DNA of 33,753 nt from NCBI GenBank assembly GCA_902763335.1, contig CACWRR010000020.1:1-33753 (forward strand), written 5' to 3'. The DNA comes from an uncultured Lachnospiraceae bacterium (lineage in GTDB: Bacteria; Bacillota; Clostridia; Lachnospirales; Lachnospiraceae). The notes under the pieces are model-generated. The model made no database searches. It was given only the letters and a program-made list of their open reading frames with translations, and had not been told where the DNA came from. Both the position numbers and the translations under genes were made by a program. This document shows, piece by piece, positions 17,444 to 25,432 of this stretch (within the stretch, counting starts at the first letter, position 1; each line of letters opens with the position of its first letter).

Positions 17444-17473
17444 TTGCCATTGCAGCATGATATGGGGTATAAT
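17444..17473 (+). promoter_or_regulatory. Promoter of the penicillin-binding protein gene
   Basis: TTGCCA (17444-17449), 18 bp, perfect TATAAT (17468-17473), about 70 bases before the ATG. It is divergent to the tRNA promoter, with only about 12 bp between the two -35 elements. Confidence 0.6.
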
Positions 17474-17548
17474 ATAAAAATACGTTTGGGATTTCCAAAA
17501 GATTGTAAGTAACTGTAAATTATAATATATGATTAAAGGGATGAATGT

Positions 17549-19888
17549 ATGGCATCAAAGGACGAAAAAATTCTAAAGAAGATGGCTAAGAAACAGGCCA
17601 AATTTGTTAGAAAACAGAGCAGAAGTAAACTTAATAAATTTATACGAAAAATGTTTCTGGGAATGTTTATAGTGATACTGTGCGTTGTGCTGTTCTGTGT
17701 TATAAAGTATGGTTCGATGTTGATTGATTACAGAAATCAGGCGGTTAAGATGGTAAGAGACGGAGGAATATCCGCATTTAAATCTGGGCAGACCAGTGTG
17801 CTGTATGCAGATGACGGTACAGAGATAAATACGTTGTCCGGTGAGAAAGATATGTACTATCTTGACATTGATGAGATTCCGTTTCTCGTCAAGAGGGCAC
17901 TGATATCCACAGAGGACAGAAGCTTTTATAAACATTCAGGGGTGGATTATTCGGCTATAGTCAGGGCAACGGTTGAACTTATAAGGAATAAGGGTAAGGT
18001 TACTCAGGGTGGAAGTACCATAACGCAGCAGTTGAGTAAGCTTGTATTTCTGTCTTCCGAGGTATCGCTTGAGCGTAAGGTCAAGGAAATGTTTGTAGCA
18101 ATGGAGATAGAGAACGAATATAGCAAGGATCAGATACTTGAGTTTTATATCAATAATATTTACTTTGCCAATGGATATTATGGTATTCAGGCTGCTGCAC
18201 AGGGATATTTCAGTAAAAATGCGGTTGACCTTAATCTGTCAGAGATAGCATTTTTGTGTTCAATACCGAATAATCCTTCACGTTATGATCCGTTTGTACA
18301 TTTTGATAATACGATGGTCAGACGTGACAGAATATTAAAGGAAATGCTTGATCAGGGAGATATAGACCAGAGCATGTATGATGAGGCTGTGAATACGACA
18401 ATTGTTTTATTCCCTTCGCAGACATCCATAAATAATTATGTTGAGACATATGCAAAATATTGTGCAACAATTCAGCTGATGAAGCAGCAGGGATTTGAGT
18501 TTAAGTATGATTTTGCCACTGATGAAGAGAAAAATGAGTATGATGAACAGTATGATACATTATATGACAGTTGTTCCCAGCAGTTGTATACAGGAGGCTA
18601 CAGAATATATACATCCATTGATCTGAATAAGCAGGCATCACTGCAGTCGGCAATTGATTTGAATTTTGCAGATTATATGGATGTGGATGACAGTGGAGTT
18701 TTTACACTTCAGAGTGCGGCTACATGTATAGACAACAGTACGGGATATGTTGTAGCCATAGTCGGCGGAAGAAGTCAGGATGCAAGCGGATATACGCTTA
18801 ACAGAGCATATCAGAGTTACAGACAGCCGGGGAGTACTATTAAACCTATACTTGTGTATACGCCTATGTTTGAGAGAGGTTACACTCCGAATAAATATGT
18901 GGAAGATAAAAAGATAGAGGATGGTCCGGTAAATTCGCCAAACAGATATGACGGATGGATATCTATCAGAAGTGCGGTAGAGAAATCAAAGAACACGGTT
19001 GCATGGAATCTGTTTCAGGAGCTTACACCGGAAGTGGGACTTAATTATTTAAAACAGATGGAATTTAAGAAGATAGTGAAAGATGATTATGTTCTTGCTG
19101 CGGCAATCGGTGGTATGACATACGGCGTGACAACGGTTGAGATGGCTTCGGCATATTCAACTATAGAGAATAACGGTGTATTCAGAAGCCCTACATGTAT
19201 AAAGAGAATTACTGATGCAGAAGGTAATGTGGTGATAGATAACACTGTGGAAGAAAAACAGGTATATGAGGCGGATGCGGCACATACAATGACTGATGTT
19301 CTTAAAGGCGTTCTTATAAGAGGAACCGGTAAGAAGTATCAGGTAGATAATGCAATATGTGCAGCAAAGACAGGTACCACAAATGACAATAAGGATATCT
19401 GGCTGTGCGGATACAGCAGATATTATACTACGTCAGTGTGGGTAGGATATGATCTTCCGAAAGAGATTACGGATGATTATGTACTTCAGAGTTCAGGTCA
19501 TATATGGAACACATATATGACTAATATACATGATGGTCTTGAGGAGAAAGAAATAGTAGCTAAAGATTCTGATGACGATTCAGATAGTGATTCAGGCAAA
19601 CACAACTGGAGTAATGATGATGACAATGATAATTCAGACGGAGGTGAGACGCCGGCTGAAACATCTGAGACCAGTGGAGAAAACGTATCAACAGATGAAA
19701 CTTCTTCTACGGAGGAGACACAGCCTACGGAGACATCTTCTGAGACACAGGCAGAGTCAGATTCCACAGAGGAGACTACAACAAAGAAGAGAAAGCATGA
19801 CGACAATACAGATGATACAACAGCGCCGGACGATACGACAGCAGCGGATAATAATGGGGAATTTTACAGAGAGTCATGGAATGATTAG
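17549..19888 (+). CDS. Class A penicillin-binding protein (PBP1A/1B type)
   Basis: The 779-residue bifunctional enzyme polymerises and cross-links peptidoglycan outside the membrane. There is a basic cytoplasmic tail, one membrane helix (about 35-54), a GT51 glycosyltransferase domain (EDRSFYKHSGVD about residue 121, QGGSTITQQL, RKVKEM, EILEFYINNIYFANGYYGIQAAA-like segment), and a transpeptidase domain with all three active-site motifs: S429-T-I-K432, SKN in the VEKSKNTVAWNL segment, and K607-T-G. From about residue 670 on is a low-complexity Asp/Ser/Thr/Glu-rich tail of about 110 residues, likely a disordered wall-spanning or interaction region. AAAGGG is eight bases before the ATG. It is a single-gene transcript. 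Confidence 0.95.
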   Translation: MASKDEKILKKMAKKQAKFVRKQSRSKLNKFIRKMFLGMFIVILCVVLFCVIKYGSMLIDYRNQAVKMVRDGGISAFKSGQTSVLYADDGTEINTLSGEKDMYYLDIDEIPFLVKRALISTEDRSFYKHSGVDYSAIVRATVELIRNKGKVTQGGSTITQQLSKLVFLSSEVSLERKVKEMFVAMEIENEYSKDQILEFYINNIYFANGYYGIQAAAQGYFSKNAVDLNLSEIAFLCSIPNNPSRYDPFVHFDNTMVRRDRILKEMLDQGDIDQSMYDEAVNTTIVLFPSQTSINNYVETYAKYCATIQLMKQQGFEFKYDFATDEEKNEYDEQYDTLYDSCSQQLYTGGYRIYTSIDLNKQASLQSAIDLNFADYMDVDDSGVFTLQSAATCIDNSTGYVVAIVGGRSQDASGYTLNRAYQSYRQPGSTIKPILVYTPMFERGYTPNKYVEDKKIEDGPVNSPNRYDGWISIRSAVEKSKNTVAWNLFQELTPEVGLNYLKQMEFKKIVKDDYVLAAAIGGMTYGVTTVEMASAYSTIENNGVFRSPTCIKRITDAEGNVVIDNTVEEKQVYEADAAHTMTDVLKGVLIRGTGKKYQVDNAICAAKTGTTNDNKDIWLCGYSRYYTTSVWVGYDLPKEITDDYVLQSSGHIWNTYMTNIHDGLEEKEIVAKDSDDDSDSDSGKHNWSNDDDNDNSDGGETPAETSETSGENVSTDETSSTEETQPTETSSETQAESDSTEETTTKKRKHDDNTDDTTAPDDTTAADNNGEFYRESWND

Positions 19889-19901
19889 TTAATCAGAGAT
19901 A

Positions 19902-19936
19902 AAAAAGGTATTGCACAAAATGTGCAATACCTTTTT
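19902..19936. terminator. Bidirectional terminator between convergent genes
   Basis: A 16-bp perfect stem (19902-19917 with 19921-19936) with A- and T-runs at its ends and a 3-base loop lies between the PBP gene and the convergent PRPP synthetase gene, and can serve both. Confidence 0.9.
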
Positions 19937-19961
19937 ACAATCATGATTAAAAACAAAATGA

Positions 19962-21143
19962 TTAAATCTGTTCGCCGTTTCTATATCTTTCAAGACACTT
20001 CTGAATACGTTTAACCGGATCAAGAAGACCGCTTATAGATGTATCATGGTTAAGTGTATCTATGATAAGTGCGATGTATTTGCTCATGTCACAGCTTATA
20101 TAGTAAGGTCTTGTTAAAAGCTCAGGTGACTGGTATGTGAGGTTTGTAGTGAGAACTCTGTCAATTATACCTTTCTCATATGCCTCATCAAATTTCTCTA
20201 ATCCGTTAGTAAATAAACCGAATGTAGCAGCTACAAATACACGTCTTGCTTTTCTTGCCTTTAATTCGTTTGCAACATCTATCATACTCTCGCCTGATGA
20301 AATCATGTCATCGATAACGAATACGTCTTTTCCTTCAACAGGCGCACCGAGGAACTCATGTGCAACAATAGGGTTTCTTCCATTTACGATTTTGCTGTAA
20401 TCTCTACGTTTGTAGAACATACCCATATCTACACCGAGAACGTTTGCAAGATAGATTGCACGTCCCATACCGCCTTCATCAGGACTGATCATCATAAGGT
20501 GGTCAGCATCAATCTGAAGATCTCTTTCATGTCTTAACAGCCCTTTTACAAACTGATATGCAGGCTGTACTGTTTCAAATCCGTGAAGAGGGATAGCGTT
20601 CTGTACACGAGGATCATGTGCATCGAATGTAATAATGTTATCAACACCTATTGAAACAAGTTCCTGAAGTGCAAGAGCACAGTCAAGAGATTCACGTCCT
20701 GTACGTTTGTGCTGTCTGCTCTCATATAAGAAAGGCATGATAACAGTAATACGTCTTCCCTTACCTGCAACTGCTGCGATAACACGTTTCAAATCCTGGT
20801 AATGGTCATCAGGTGACATGTGATTTGTCTGGCCGCATACAGTATAAGTGAGACTGTGGTTTGTAACATCAAGCATGATGTAAAGATCCTTACCACGTAC
20901 TGACTGGTTAAGCAGACCTTTTGCTTCACCTGAACCAAATCTTGGTATCTTCATATCCACAAGATAAGACTCGCTCTGGTATCCTGAAAATGCGATAGTA
21001 TCTTTGTGCTCATTCTGACGGCTGTGTCTCCAGTCTGAGATGTACTTGTCAACTTTTTCTCCAAGTTCTTTGCAACTGTCAAGTGCAACAATACCAAGTG
21101 CGCCTACAGGTATAGTGTTTAAGTTTCTGTCCTCGTTTAACAT
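19962..21143 (-). CDS. prs: Ribose-phosphate pyrophosphokinase, long form
   Basis: PRPP synthetase makes phosphoribosyl pyrophosphate from ribose-5-phosphate and ATP for nucleotide, His and Trp synthesis. The 393-residue protein is longer than the usual 310-320 residues, with an extended N-terminus (about 50 extra residues) and an altered C-terminus. Recognisable parts are the ATP/ribose-binding region (MPFLYESRQHKRTGRESLDCALALQEL, FDAHDPRVQNAIPLHGFE), SPDEGGMGRA and the PRPP loop VFVIDDMISSGESM, where Ser-Ser replaces the usual Asp-Thr of canonical Prs. This is a divergent branch seen in Lachnospiraceae and relatives. GGAGGT lies before its ATG. A different phosphoribosyl role cannot be fully excluded. 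Confidence 0.85.
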   Translation of the reverse strand: MLNEDRNLNTIPVGALGIVALDSCKELGEKVDKYISDWRHSRQNEHKDTIAFSGYQSESYLVDMKIPRFGSGEAKGLLNQSVRGKDLYIMLDVTNHSLTYTVCGQTNHMSPDDHYQDLKRVIAAVAGKGRRITVIMPFLYESRQHKRTGRESLDCALALQELVSIGVDNIITFDAHDPRVQNAIPLHGFETVQPAYQFVKGLLRHERDLQIDADHLMMISPDEGGMGRAIYLANVLGVDMGMFYKRRDYSKIVNGRNPIVAHEFLGAPVEGKDVFVIDDMISSGESMIDVANELKARKARRVFVAATFGLFTNGLEKFDEAYEKGIIDRVLTTNLTYQSPELLTRPYYISCDMSKYIALIIDTLNHDTSISGLLDPVKRIQKCLERYRNGEQI

Positions 21144-21185
21144 AACTGACCTCCATTGTAAAATAAAAAAATAAACTCAAAGTAT

Positions 21186-21214
21186 TTTATAACATCATAA
21201 AATATTATAGTCAA
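21186..21214 (-). promoter_or_regulatory. Promoter of the prs gene
   Basis: On the minus strand TTGACT (21214-21209), 17 bp, TATAAA (21191-21186). It lies between the helicase-loader stop and prs, so prs has its own start. An 8-bp A/T-only hairpin (21183-21204) overlaps the -10. Confidence 0.7.
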
Positions 21215-21240
21215 GAAGTATTTGCATATCTTGAAATATT

Positions 21241-22224
21241 TTATCTGTTTATACGAATATCATTGCCTATAATCTTAAGCATTTTATAATTGTCCACTAT
21301 TCTTGAGAGAATACGTTCCGAGTAATGTGTCTGCAAATTGTGCAGAGACAAGTTAGTAGATATAATAACAGGTTTTCGGGAAATTATTCTCTCATTCAGA
21401 CACTGGAACAGTGCAGATACCGTAAATGTATTGCTGAGTTCCGTGCCCAGATCATCGATTATAAGCAGGTCACAGTCTGTAAGATGGTGAGCTATATGCT
21501 GGTATTCATGGGACTGTGCGCGGTTAAAATCTCTGTCAGCCAGTATATTGAACAGATTGATTGCTGACAGATATATAACTGAATGTGATGAATCCATAAG
21601 TGCTTTGGCAATACAGTTGGCAAGATAAGTCTTTCCCACACCGGTATTGCCATATATATACAGATTTGCATAGTCTGTATCAAATTTTTTTATAAAATCC
21701 TGACATATATCATACACTTCATGTATATTCTGAAGTGGAGTTTTATTCAGGTCTTTGTTGATTGTCTCAGAGTCAAAATATTTAAAGTTAAAATTATCAA
21801 AGTTTTCAACTTCAAGTATATTTTCTATATTTGACTGAGAATAAAGAAGTTTAATTTCAGCCTGCTTTCTGCAGACACATTTTTCGTTATTGCTCAGATA
21901 ACCGGTATCTGCACATTTTTCGCATGTATGGTGTATGTTCAGGTAGTCCGCCGGAAATCCGTGCTCCTTTAACAGGGCAGCCTTTTTTTTGATAAGCTTC
22001 TGAATATTTTTGTGGTACTCAGTGGAATCTTCCGGGGTATCAGACTGCAGAATTTTTCTTGCCTGTTCAAGTGAACTAGAGGAAATCTCTCTGTTTATTC
22101 TGTCGATTTCAGGTATCGTTTTTGATATGTAGTCGATACGCTTTGAAAGTTCACGCTGGCTTTTTAGCTGTCGTCTGCTGTATTCTCTTTCTATTTCATC
22201 ATACTGAAATTGTGTGAGAGCCAT
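21241..22224 (-). CDS. DnaC/DnaI-type helicase loader ATPase
   Basis: The 327-residue protein has a coiled N-terminus, a four-cysteine putative zinc cluster (CEKCADTGYLSNNEKCVC, about residues 103-120), and an AAA+ ATPase core with Walker A GNTGVGKT and Walker B LLIIDDLGTE, followed by sensor-like IISTNLS and arginine-rich RILSRI. This is the plan of DnaI/DnaC proteins that load the replicative helicase onto origin DNA. GGAGG overlaps the end of the dnaD-like gene ten bases upstream, so the two loaders are translated as a pair. Gene naming (dnaI versus dnaC) is by role in Firmicutes. Confidence 0.88.
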   Translation of the reverse strand: MALTQFQYDEIEREYSRRQLKSQRELSKRIDYISKTIPEIDRINREISSSSLEQARKILQSDTPEDSTEYHKNIQKLIKKKAALLKEHGFPADYLNIHHTCEKCADTGYLSNNEKCVCRKQAEIKLLYSQSNIENILEVENFDNFNFKYFDSETINKDLNKTPLQNIHEVYDICQDFIKKFDTDYANLYIYGNTGVGKTYLANCIAKALMDSSHSVIYLSAINLFNILADRDFNRAQSHEYQHIAHHLTDCDLLIIDDLGTELSNTFTVSALFQCLNERIISRKPVIISTNLSLHNLQTHYSERILSRIVDNYKMLKIIGNDIRINR

Positions 22225-22234
22225 CTGTCTCCTC

Positions 22235-23392
22235 CTATCGGTTTGCTAAAATCTTCTTTTCAAGAGCATCATAATCGTATGTCCTCTGCGAGAAATCGTT
22301 GAATGTGTTTGCAGGTGCCGTGCCACGGGCCGTTTTGTGTTCGGATGAAGCTTTCTTTTCCTTGCGGCGGCTGTATTCAGCATCGAGCTTCTTGATATCA
22401 TCAAGCCTGTGCACACCTTTTTTGTTCCAGCTTGTGAGTATTGAATCCGCGTAGTCAAAGCTCGGCTGGTGTATTGTCTGTATCGTGCGGTTACATGCAT
22501 CGATAATTATATCCATGCTGAATCCGTAGGAGTTTGTCCATTTGATTATATAATCTTTTTCAGATTTCCCCGGATTCCGCCCGTTAAGACCGAAAGCTTT
22601 AAGTACAGGATAGCAGGCATTTACAAATGATTCAGTGGATGCCTTTGCCTGTTTCACATCTTTGATGCCCTCCTCAGCCCATGAAAGTGCCACCTTCTCG
22701 ATATATCTCAGACTGCGGTGGTTATTGCCGACACAGTATTCGATAAGATATTCGATAAGCTCAGTCGTGAATTTCAGTTCGTCATATATGTACAGTATTG
22801 TATTCACGTCAGTGGAGCTGAGAGTTTTTCCTATATATCTTTCAGCAACATATAATAGTGTACTTATATCATCCTGCTTTTTGAATTTATCAAGCTCTGA
22901 AGGCGTATATACATGTTTTTGCGGTGCAGCAGCCACAGGTATGTCTGCTTCATCCTGCACCGGTGCAGGAATATTTTCTTCTGCAAATGATGAAGAGTAT
23001 GTATCTGCTGCGGCATTAAGTCCGTTCTCCGCCTCAGGCTGTTCTTCCATATATGAAGATAATAATATATCTTCAGCAGTGGCAGATTCATCTGTTTCGG
23101 GAATAGACAGCAGAGTGATACCGGCAAGTTCACGGCGCGGAGTTATATTCAGGGAAATAAGTCCCTGCTGCTCCCAGTATTTGAGTGCCCGTATCACATC
23201 CTTTTCTGTGTGGTTAAGAATGTCTGCTATTCCACATATTGACACGTCACCTCCGTCATTTAATCTGCGGAGAAGATAAAGATAAACTTTAACAAATTCG
23301 CCATTTGCAGAAGGCATGTATTTATCTAAAAATGCGTTTGGAATTGATGTTACAGAATAATTCATTCTGTTAGTAAGTTGTAACGTTTTCAT
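22235..23392 (-). CDS. DnaD-domain replication initiation protein
   Basis: I start at the ATG at 23392; a GTG at 23395 is one codon longer and equally placed for the GGAG upstream. The 385-residue protein has an N-terminal winged-helix region (about 1-100, GEFVKVYLYLLRRL, ADILNHTEKDVIRALKYWEQQGLI), an acidic linker, and two copies of the DnaD/DnaB_2 C-terminal domain: about 165-245 (YVAERYIGKTLSSTDVNTILYIYDEL) and about 255-330 (KDYIIKWTNSYGFSMDIIIDAC). DnaD-type proteins remodel DNA and recruit the helicase loader during initiation and restart. It shares its transcript with the DnaI-like gene. Confidence 0.88.
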   Translation of the reverse strand: MKTLQLTNRMNYSVTSIPNAFLDKYMPSANGEFVKVYLYLLRRLNDGGDVSICGIADILNHTEKDVIRALKYWEQQGLISLNITPRRELAGITLLSIPETDESATAEDILLSSYMEEQPEAENGLNAAADTYSSSFAEENIPAPVQDEADIPVAAAPQKHVYTPSELDKFKKQDDISTLLYVAERYIGKTLSSTDVNTILYIYDELKFTTELIEYLIEYCVGNNHRSLRYIEKVALSWAEEGIKDVKQAKASTESFVNACYPVLKAFGLNGRNPGKSEKDYIIKWTNSYGFSMDIIIDACNRTIQTIHQPSFDYADSILTSWNKKGVHRLDDIKKLDAEYSRRKEKKASSEHKTARGTAPANTFNDFSQRTYDYDALEKKILANR

Positions 23393-23416
23393 CACAGATT
23401 CTCCGTTCGTATATTT

Positions 23417-23447
23417 CGGACAGTGATTTCTCGTTTATCGCTGTCCG
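23417..23447 (-). other. Hairpin in the dnaD 5' leader
   Basis: CGGACAGCGAT pairs with ATCACTGTCCG (one C/A mismatch) around a 9-base loop, within about 10 bases of the predicted transcript start. It could stabilise the mRNA or serve in autoregulation. Confidence 0.5.
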
Positions 23448-23459
23448 TTGGCGTTTTAC

Positions 23460-23468
23460 ATTATAGCA
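23460..23468 (-). promoter_or_regulatory. Extended -10 promoter of the dnaD-dnaI operon
   Basis: On the minus strand TGCTATAAT is a perfect extended -10; the -35 region 17 bp away (TTCTAA) is weak, as expected of extended -10 promoters. The leader to the ATG is about 60 bases. Confidence 0.6.
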
Positions 23469-23534
23469 TAGTTTATCTTTAATTAGAACAGCTTTTTTTT
23501 CGGGAAAGCCCGATTTTTCAATGGTTTGAGCAAT

Positions 23535-23683
23535 TGTGGAAAGTGTGGATAATGTGGATTGTTTTTTATGAAATCTGTAAAGACATTGTAAAATTGGCAA
23601 GAAGCTGTTGTGTGGAAAAAATAAATAATCCACACTTTTTATGTCGAACTTATTAACATAAAAAATGTGGATAATGTGGATAA
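23535..23683 (-). promoter_or_regulatory. Cluster of DnaA boxes
   Basis: The DnaA-box consensus TTATCCACA occurs three times perfectly on the minus strand (23544-23552, 23666-23674, 23675-23683). Near-matches are at 23535-23543 and 23553-23561 (two mismatches each), 23611-23619 (one), and on the plus strand at 23626-23634 (one). The first three and the last two are head to tail with exact 9-bp spacing. The cluster lies upstream of the dnaD promoter and ends four bases before the murC stop. It could control dnaD-dnaI, titrate DnaA, or be part of an initiation region. Confidence 0.8.
23642..23648 (+). promoter_or_regulatory. Spo0A-type box inside the DnaA-box cluster
   Basis: TGTCGAA, an exact 0A box, sits between the two groups of DnaA boxes. 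In Bacillus subtilis Spo0A boxes overlap DnaA boxes at the origin and restrain initiation. A single 7-mer can arise by chance. Confidence 0.35.
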
Positions 23684-23686
23684 CTT

Positions 23687-25066
23687 TTATTTTACGAGGT
23701 CATTTCCAACGTTTACAATGTCTCCGGCACCCATAGTTATTAACAGGTCATCGTTGATACAATTTTTTAAAATAAAATCTTCAATTTCTTTAAAAGAATG
23801 AAAATAATATACTTCTGTACCGAGAGATTTGATTTCGTTATATAAAGTCTCAGAACTTATTCCCAGATTGTCAGTTTCACGAGCCGGATATATGTCTGCA
23901 AGTATTACTTTATCTGCAAGGGAAAGAGCCTTGGCAAATTCTTTCATAAATGCCTTTGTACGTGAAAATGTATGCGGCTGGAATGCACACCACAGATTTC
24001 CGTGCGGATAATTCTTTGCAGTCTTAAGAGTAGCGGTTATTTCATCGGGATGATGTGCGTAATCATCCACTATGGTCACACCGTTTACAGTTCCTTTGTA
24101 TTGGAAACGGCGGTCTGTTCCGCTGTATTTTTCAAGTCCCTTTATAATAGTAGGATATTCTATACCCATATTTACGCATGTGGCAATTGCTGATAATGAA
24201 TTAAGTATATTGTGTTCGCCCGGCACCTTAAGTTCAACATGTGCCTGGATTTTGCCGTTTACTACAAGGTCATACTGTGCGCATGCAAGCTTATTATATG
24301 AAATATTTGTTGCCGAGTAGTCGCTTTTTGACGCATCTGTACCAAATGTGATGATTTTGCATGGAAGATTATTTGTGAAATACTCATAATCATCAATATC
24401 AGAATTGATAACAACTGCACCTTCCGCAGGAACAAGTTCAGCAAATTTTCTGAAGCTGTGACGTATATCGTCGATGTCCTTGAAGAAGTCCATGTGGTCC
24501 TCGCGCACATTTAATATAACAGCCACAGATGGGAAAAATGAAAGAAAGCTGTTTGTGTATTCGCATGCTTCGGTAATGAAATTGTTTGAATGTCCTATAC
24601 GTGCATTTCCGTGAATGGAACTGAACATTCCGCCTACTAATATGGTAGGATCAGATTCTTCCTCAAGAAGAATCTGGGAAATCATGGAAGTTGTTGTTGT
24701 TTTTCCGTGAGTTCCGGATACGCAGACAGCCGGGTTATAATTTTTCATAATCTGTCCTAAAAGCTGGGCTCTTGACAGAATAGGAATGGAAAGCTTTGAA
24801 GCTGCCACGAGTTCAGGGTTATCCTGTTTTACTGCTGCAGTATATACAAGTAAATCTATATCAGGAGTAATATTTTCGGAAATCTGTTCATATACTATGT
24901 TTGCACCGAGTGAGACAAGATGTTTTGTAATGTCTGATTCATGTGAATCCGAACCTGACACGGTAAATCCTCTGGATAAAAGTATTTCGGCAAGTCCGCT
25001 CATACTTATACCGCCGATTCCCGTGAAATGTACATGTCCTGTTTTATTGAAATCAATTTGATACAT
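23687..25066 (-). CDS. murC: UDP-N-acetylmuramate--L-alanine ligase
   Basis: MurC adds L-alanine to UDP-MurNAc, the first amino acid of the peptidoglycan stem. The ATG at 25066 follows GGAGG by nine bases; a longer reading from 25093 runs over that ribosome site. The 459-residue protein has the N-terminal UMAG-binding fold (HFTGIGGISMSGLAEIL), the ATP loop VSGTHGKTTTTSM, the metal-binding EACEY and ILNVREDHMDFF, and the C-terminal VDDYAHHPDEI and FQPHTFSRTK. Cytoplasmic. It is transcribed away from glgC, and its 3' end runs into the DnaA-box cluster with no terminator visible. Confidence 0.96.
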   Translation of the reverse strand: MYQIDFNKTGHVHFTGIGGISMSGLAEILLSRGFTVSGSDSHESDITKHLVSLGANIVYEQISENITPDIDLLVYTAAVKQDNPELVAASKLSIPILSRAQLLGQIMKNYNPAVCVSGTHGKTTTTSMISQILLEEESDPTILVGGMFSSIHGNARIGHSNNFITEACEYTNSFLSFFPSVAVILNVREDHMDFFKDIDDIRHSFRKFAELVPAEGAVVINSDIDDYEYFTNNLPCKIITFGTDASKSDYSATNISYNKLACAQYDLVVNGKIQAHVELKVPGEHNILNSLSAIATCVNMGIEYPTIIKGLEKYSGTDRRFQYKGTVNGVTIVDDYAHHPDEITATLKTAKNYPHGNLWCAFQPHTFSRTKAFMKEFAKALSLADKVILADIYPARETDNLGISSETLYNEIKSLGTEVYYFHSFKEIEDFILKNCINDDLLITMGAGDIVNVGNDLVK

Positions 25067-25369
25067 AACAATAATCCTCCATCCATTATGCATACGCTGA
25101 TGCGTTGCGGTTTATAAATAAAATTAGAATACTAATTGATTATTTTAACACAAAAACGTGTAAAATTCCATCAATATATTTATAAATTGATTATGATATT
25201 TGGGGCATAGAACCCTTTGATTCCAGACATCTTAATAATGCACACAGTGTAAAAACAGCATAAAAACATTTATTGTCAAAATCTTACAAAACGAAATGAA
25301 AAATTTGTGTAAAAAGACAAAAAAATTCACTATATTGATAAAAATATATTAAAAAGTTTATAAAAGAAG
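25067..25369. other. A/T-rich intergenic region between divergent murC and glgC
   Basis: No gene is seen. Near murC there is an A/T hairpin (AATTAG at 25122-25127 with CTAATT at 25132-25137), and on the minus strand TGTTAAAAT may be an extended -10 for murC, but I cannot pick a convincing -35. TTCACTATAT occurs at 25326-25335 and again inside the glgC promoter at 25370-25379. Confidence 0.4.
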
Positions 25370-25398
25370 TTCACTATATATTTATTATGTGGTATAAT
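25370..25398 (+). promoter_or_regulatory. Promoter of glgC-glgD
   Basis: TTCACT (25370-25375), 17 bp, TATAAT (25393-25398) preceded by TGG, making a perfect extended -10. The leader to the GTG start is about 29 bases. Confidence 0.7.
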
Positions 25399-25432
25399 AT
25401 TCACATCAATATTAGATTAGCGAGGTGATAGT

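Noticed and set aside
19572-19892. Alternative frame in the PBP tail
   Set aside because: It is produced by the Asp/Ser/Thr-rich low-complexity tail of the penicillin-binding protein; Arg/Gln-rich output is a frame shadow.
22635-23279. 214-codon open frame opposite the dnaD-like gene
   Set aside because: It is a Ser-rich mirror of a well-supported coding frame, with no ribosome site or recognisable domain.
23370-23633. Minus-strand open frame of 87 codons across the dnaD leader and DnaA boxes
   Set aside because: It overlaps the promoter, hairpin and box cluster and shows no coding character.
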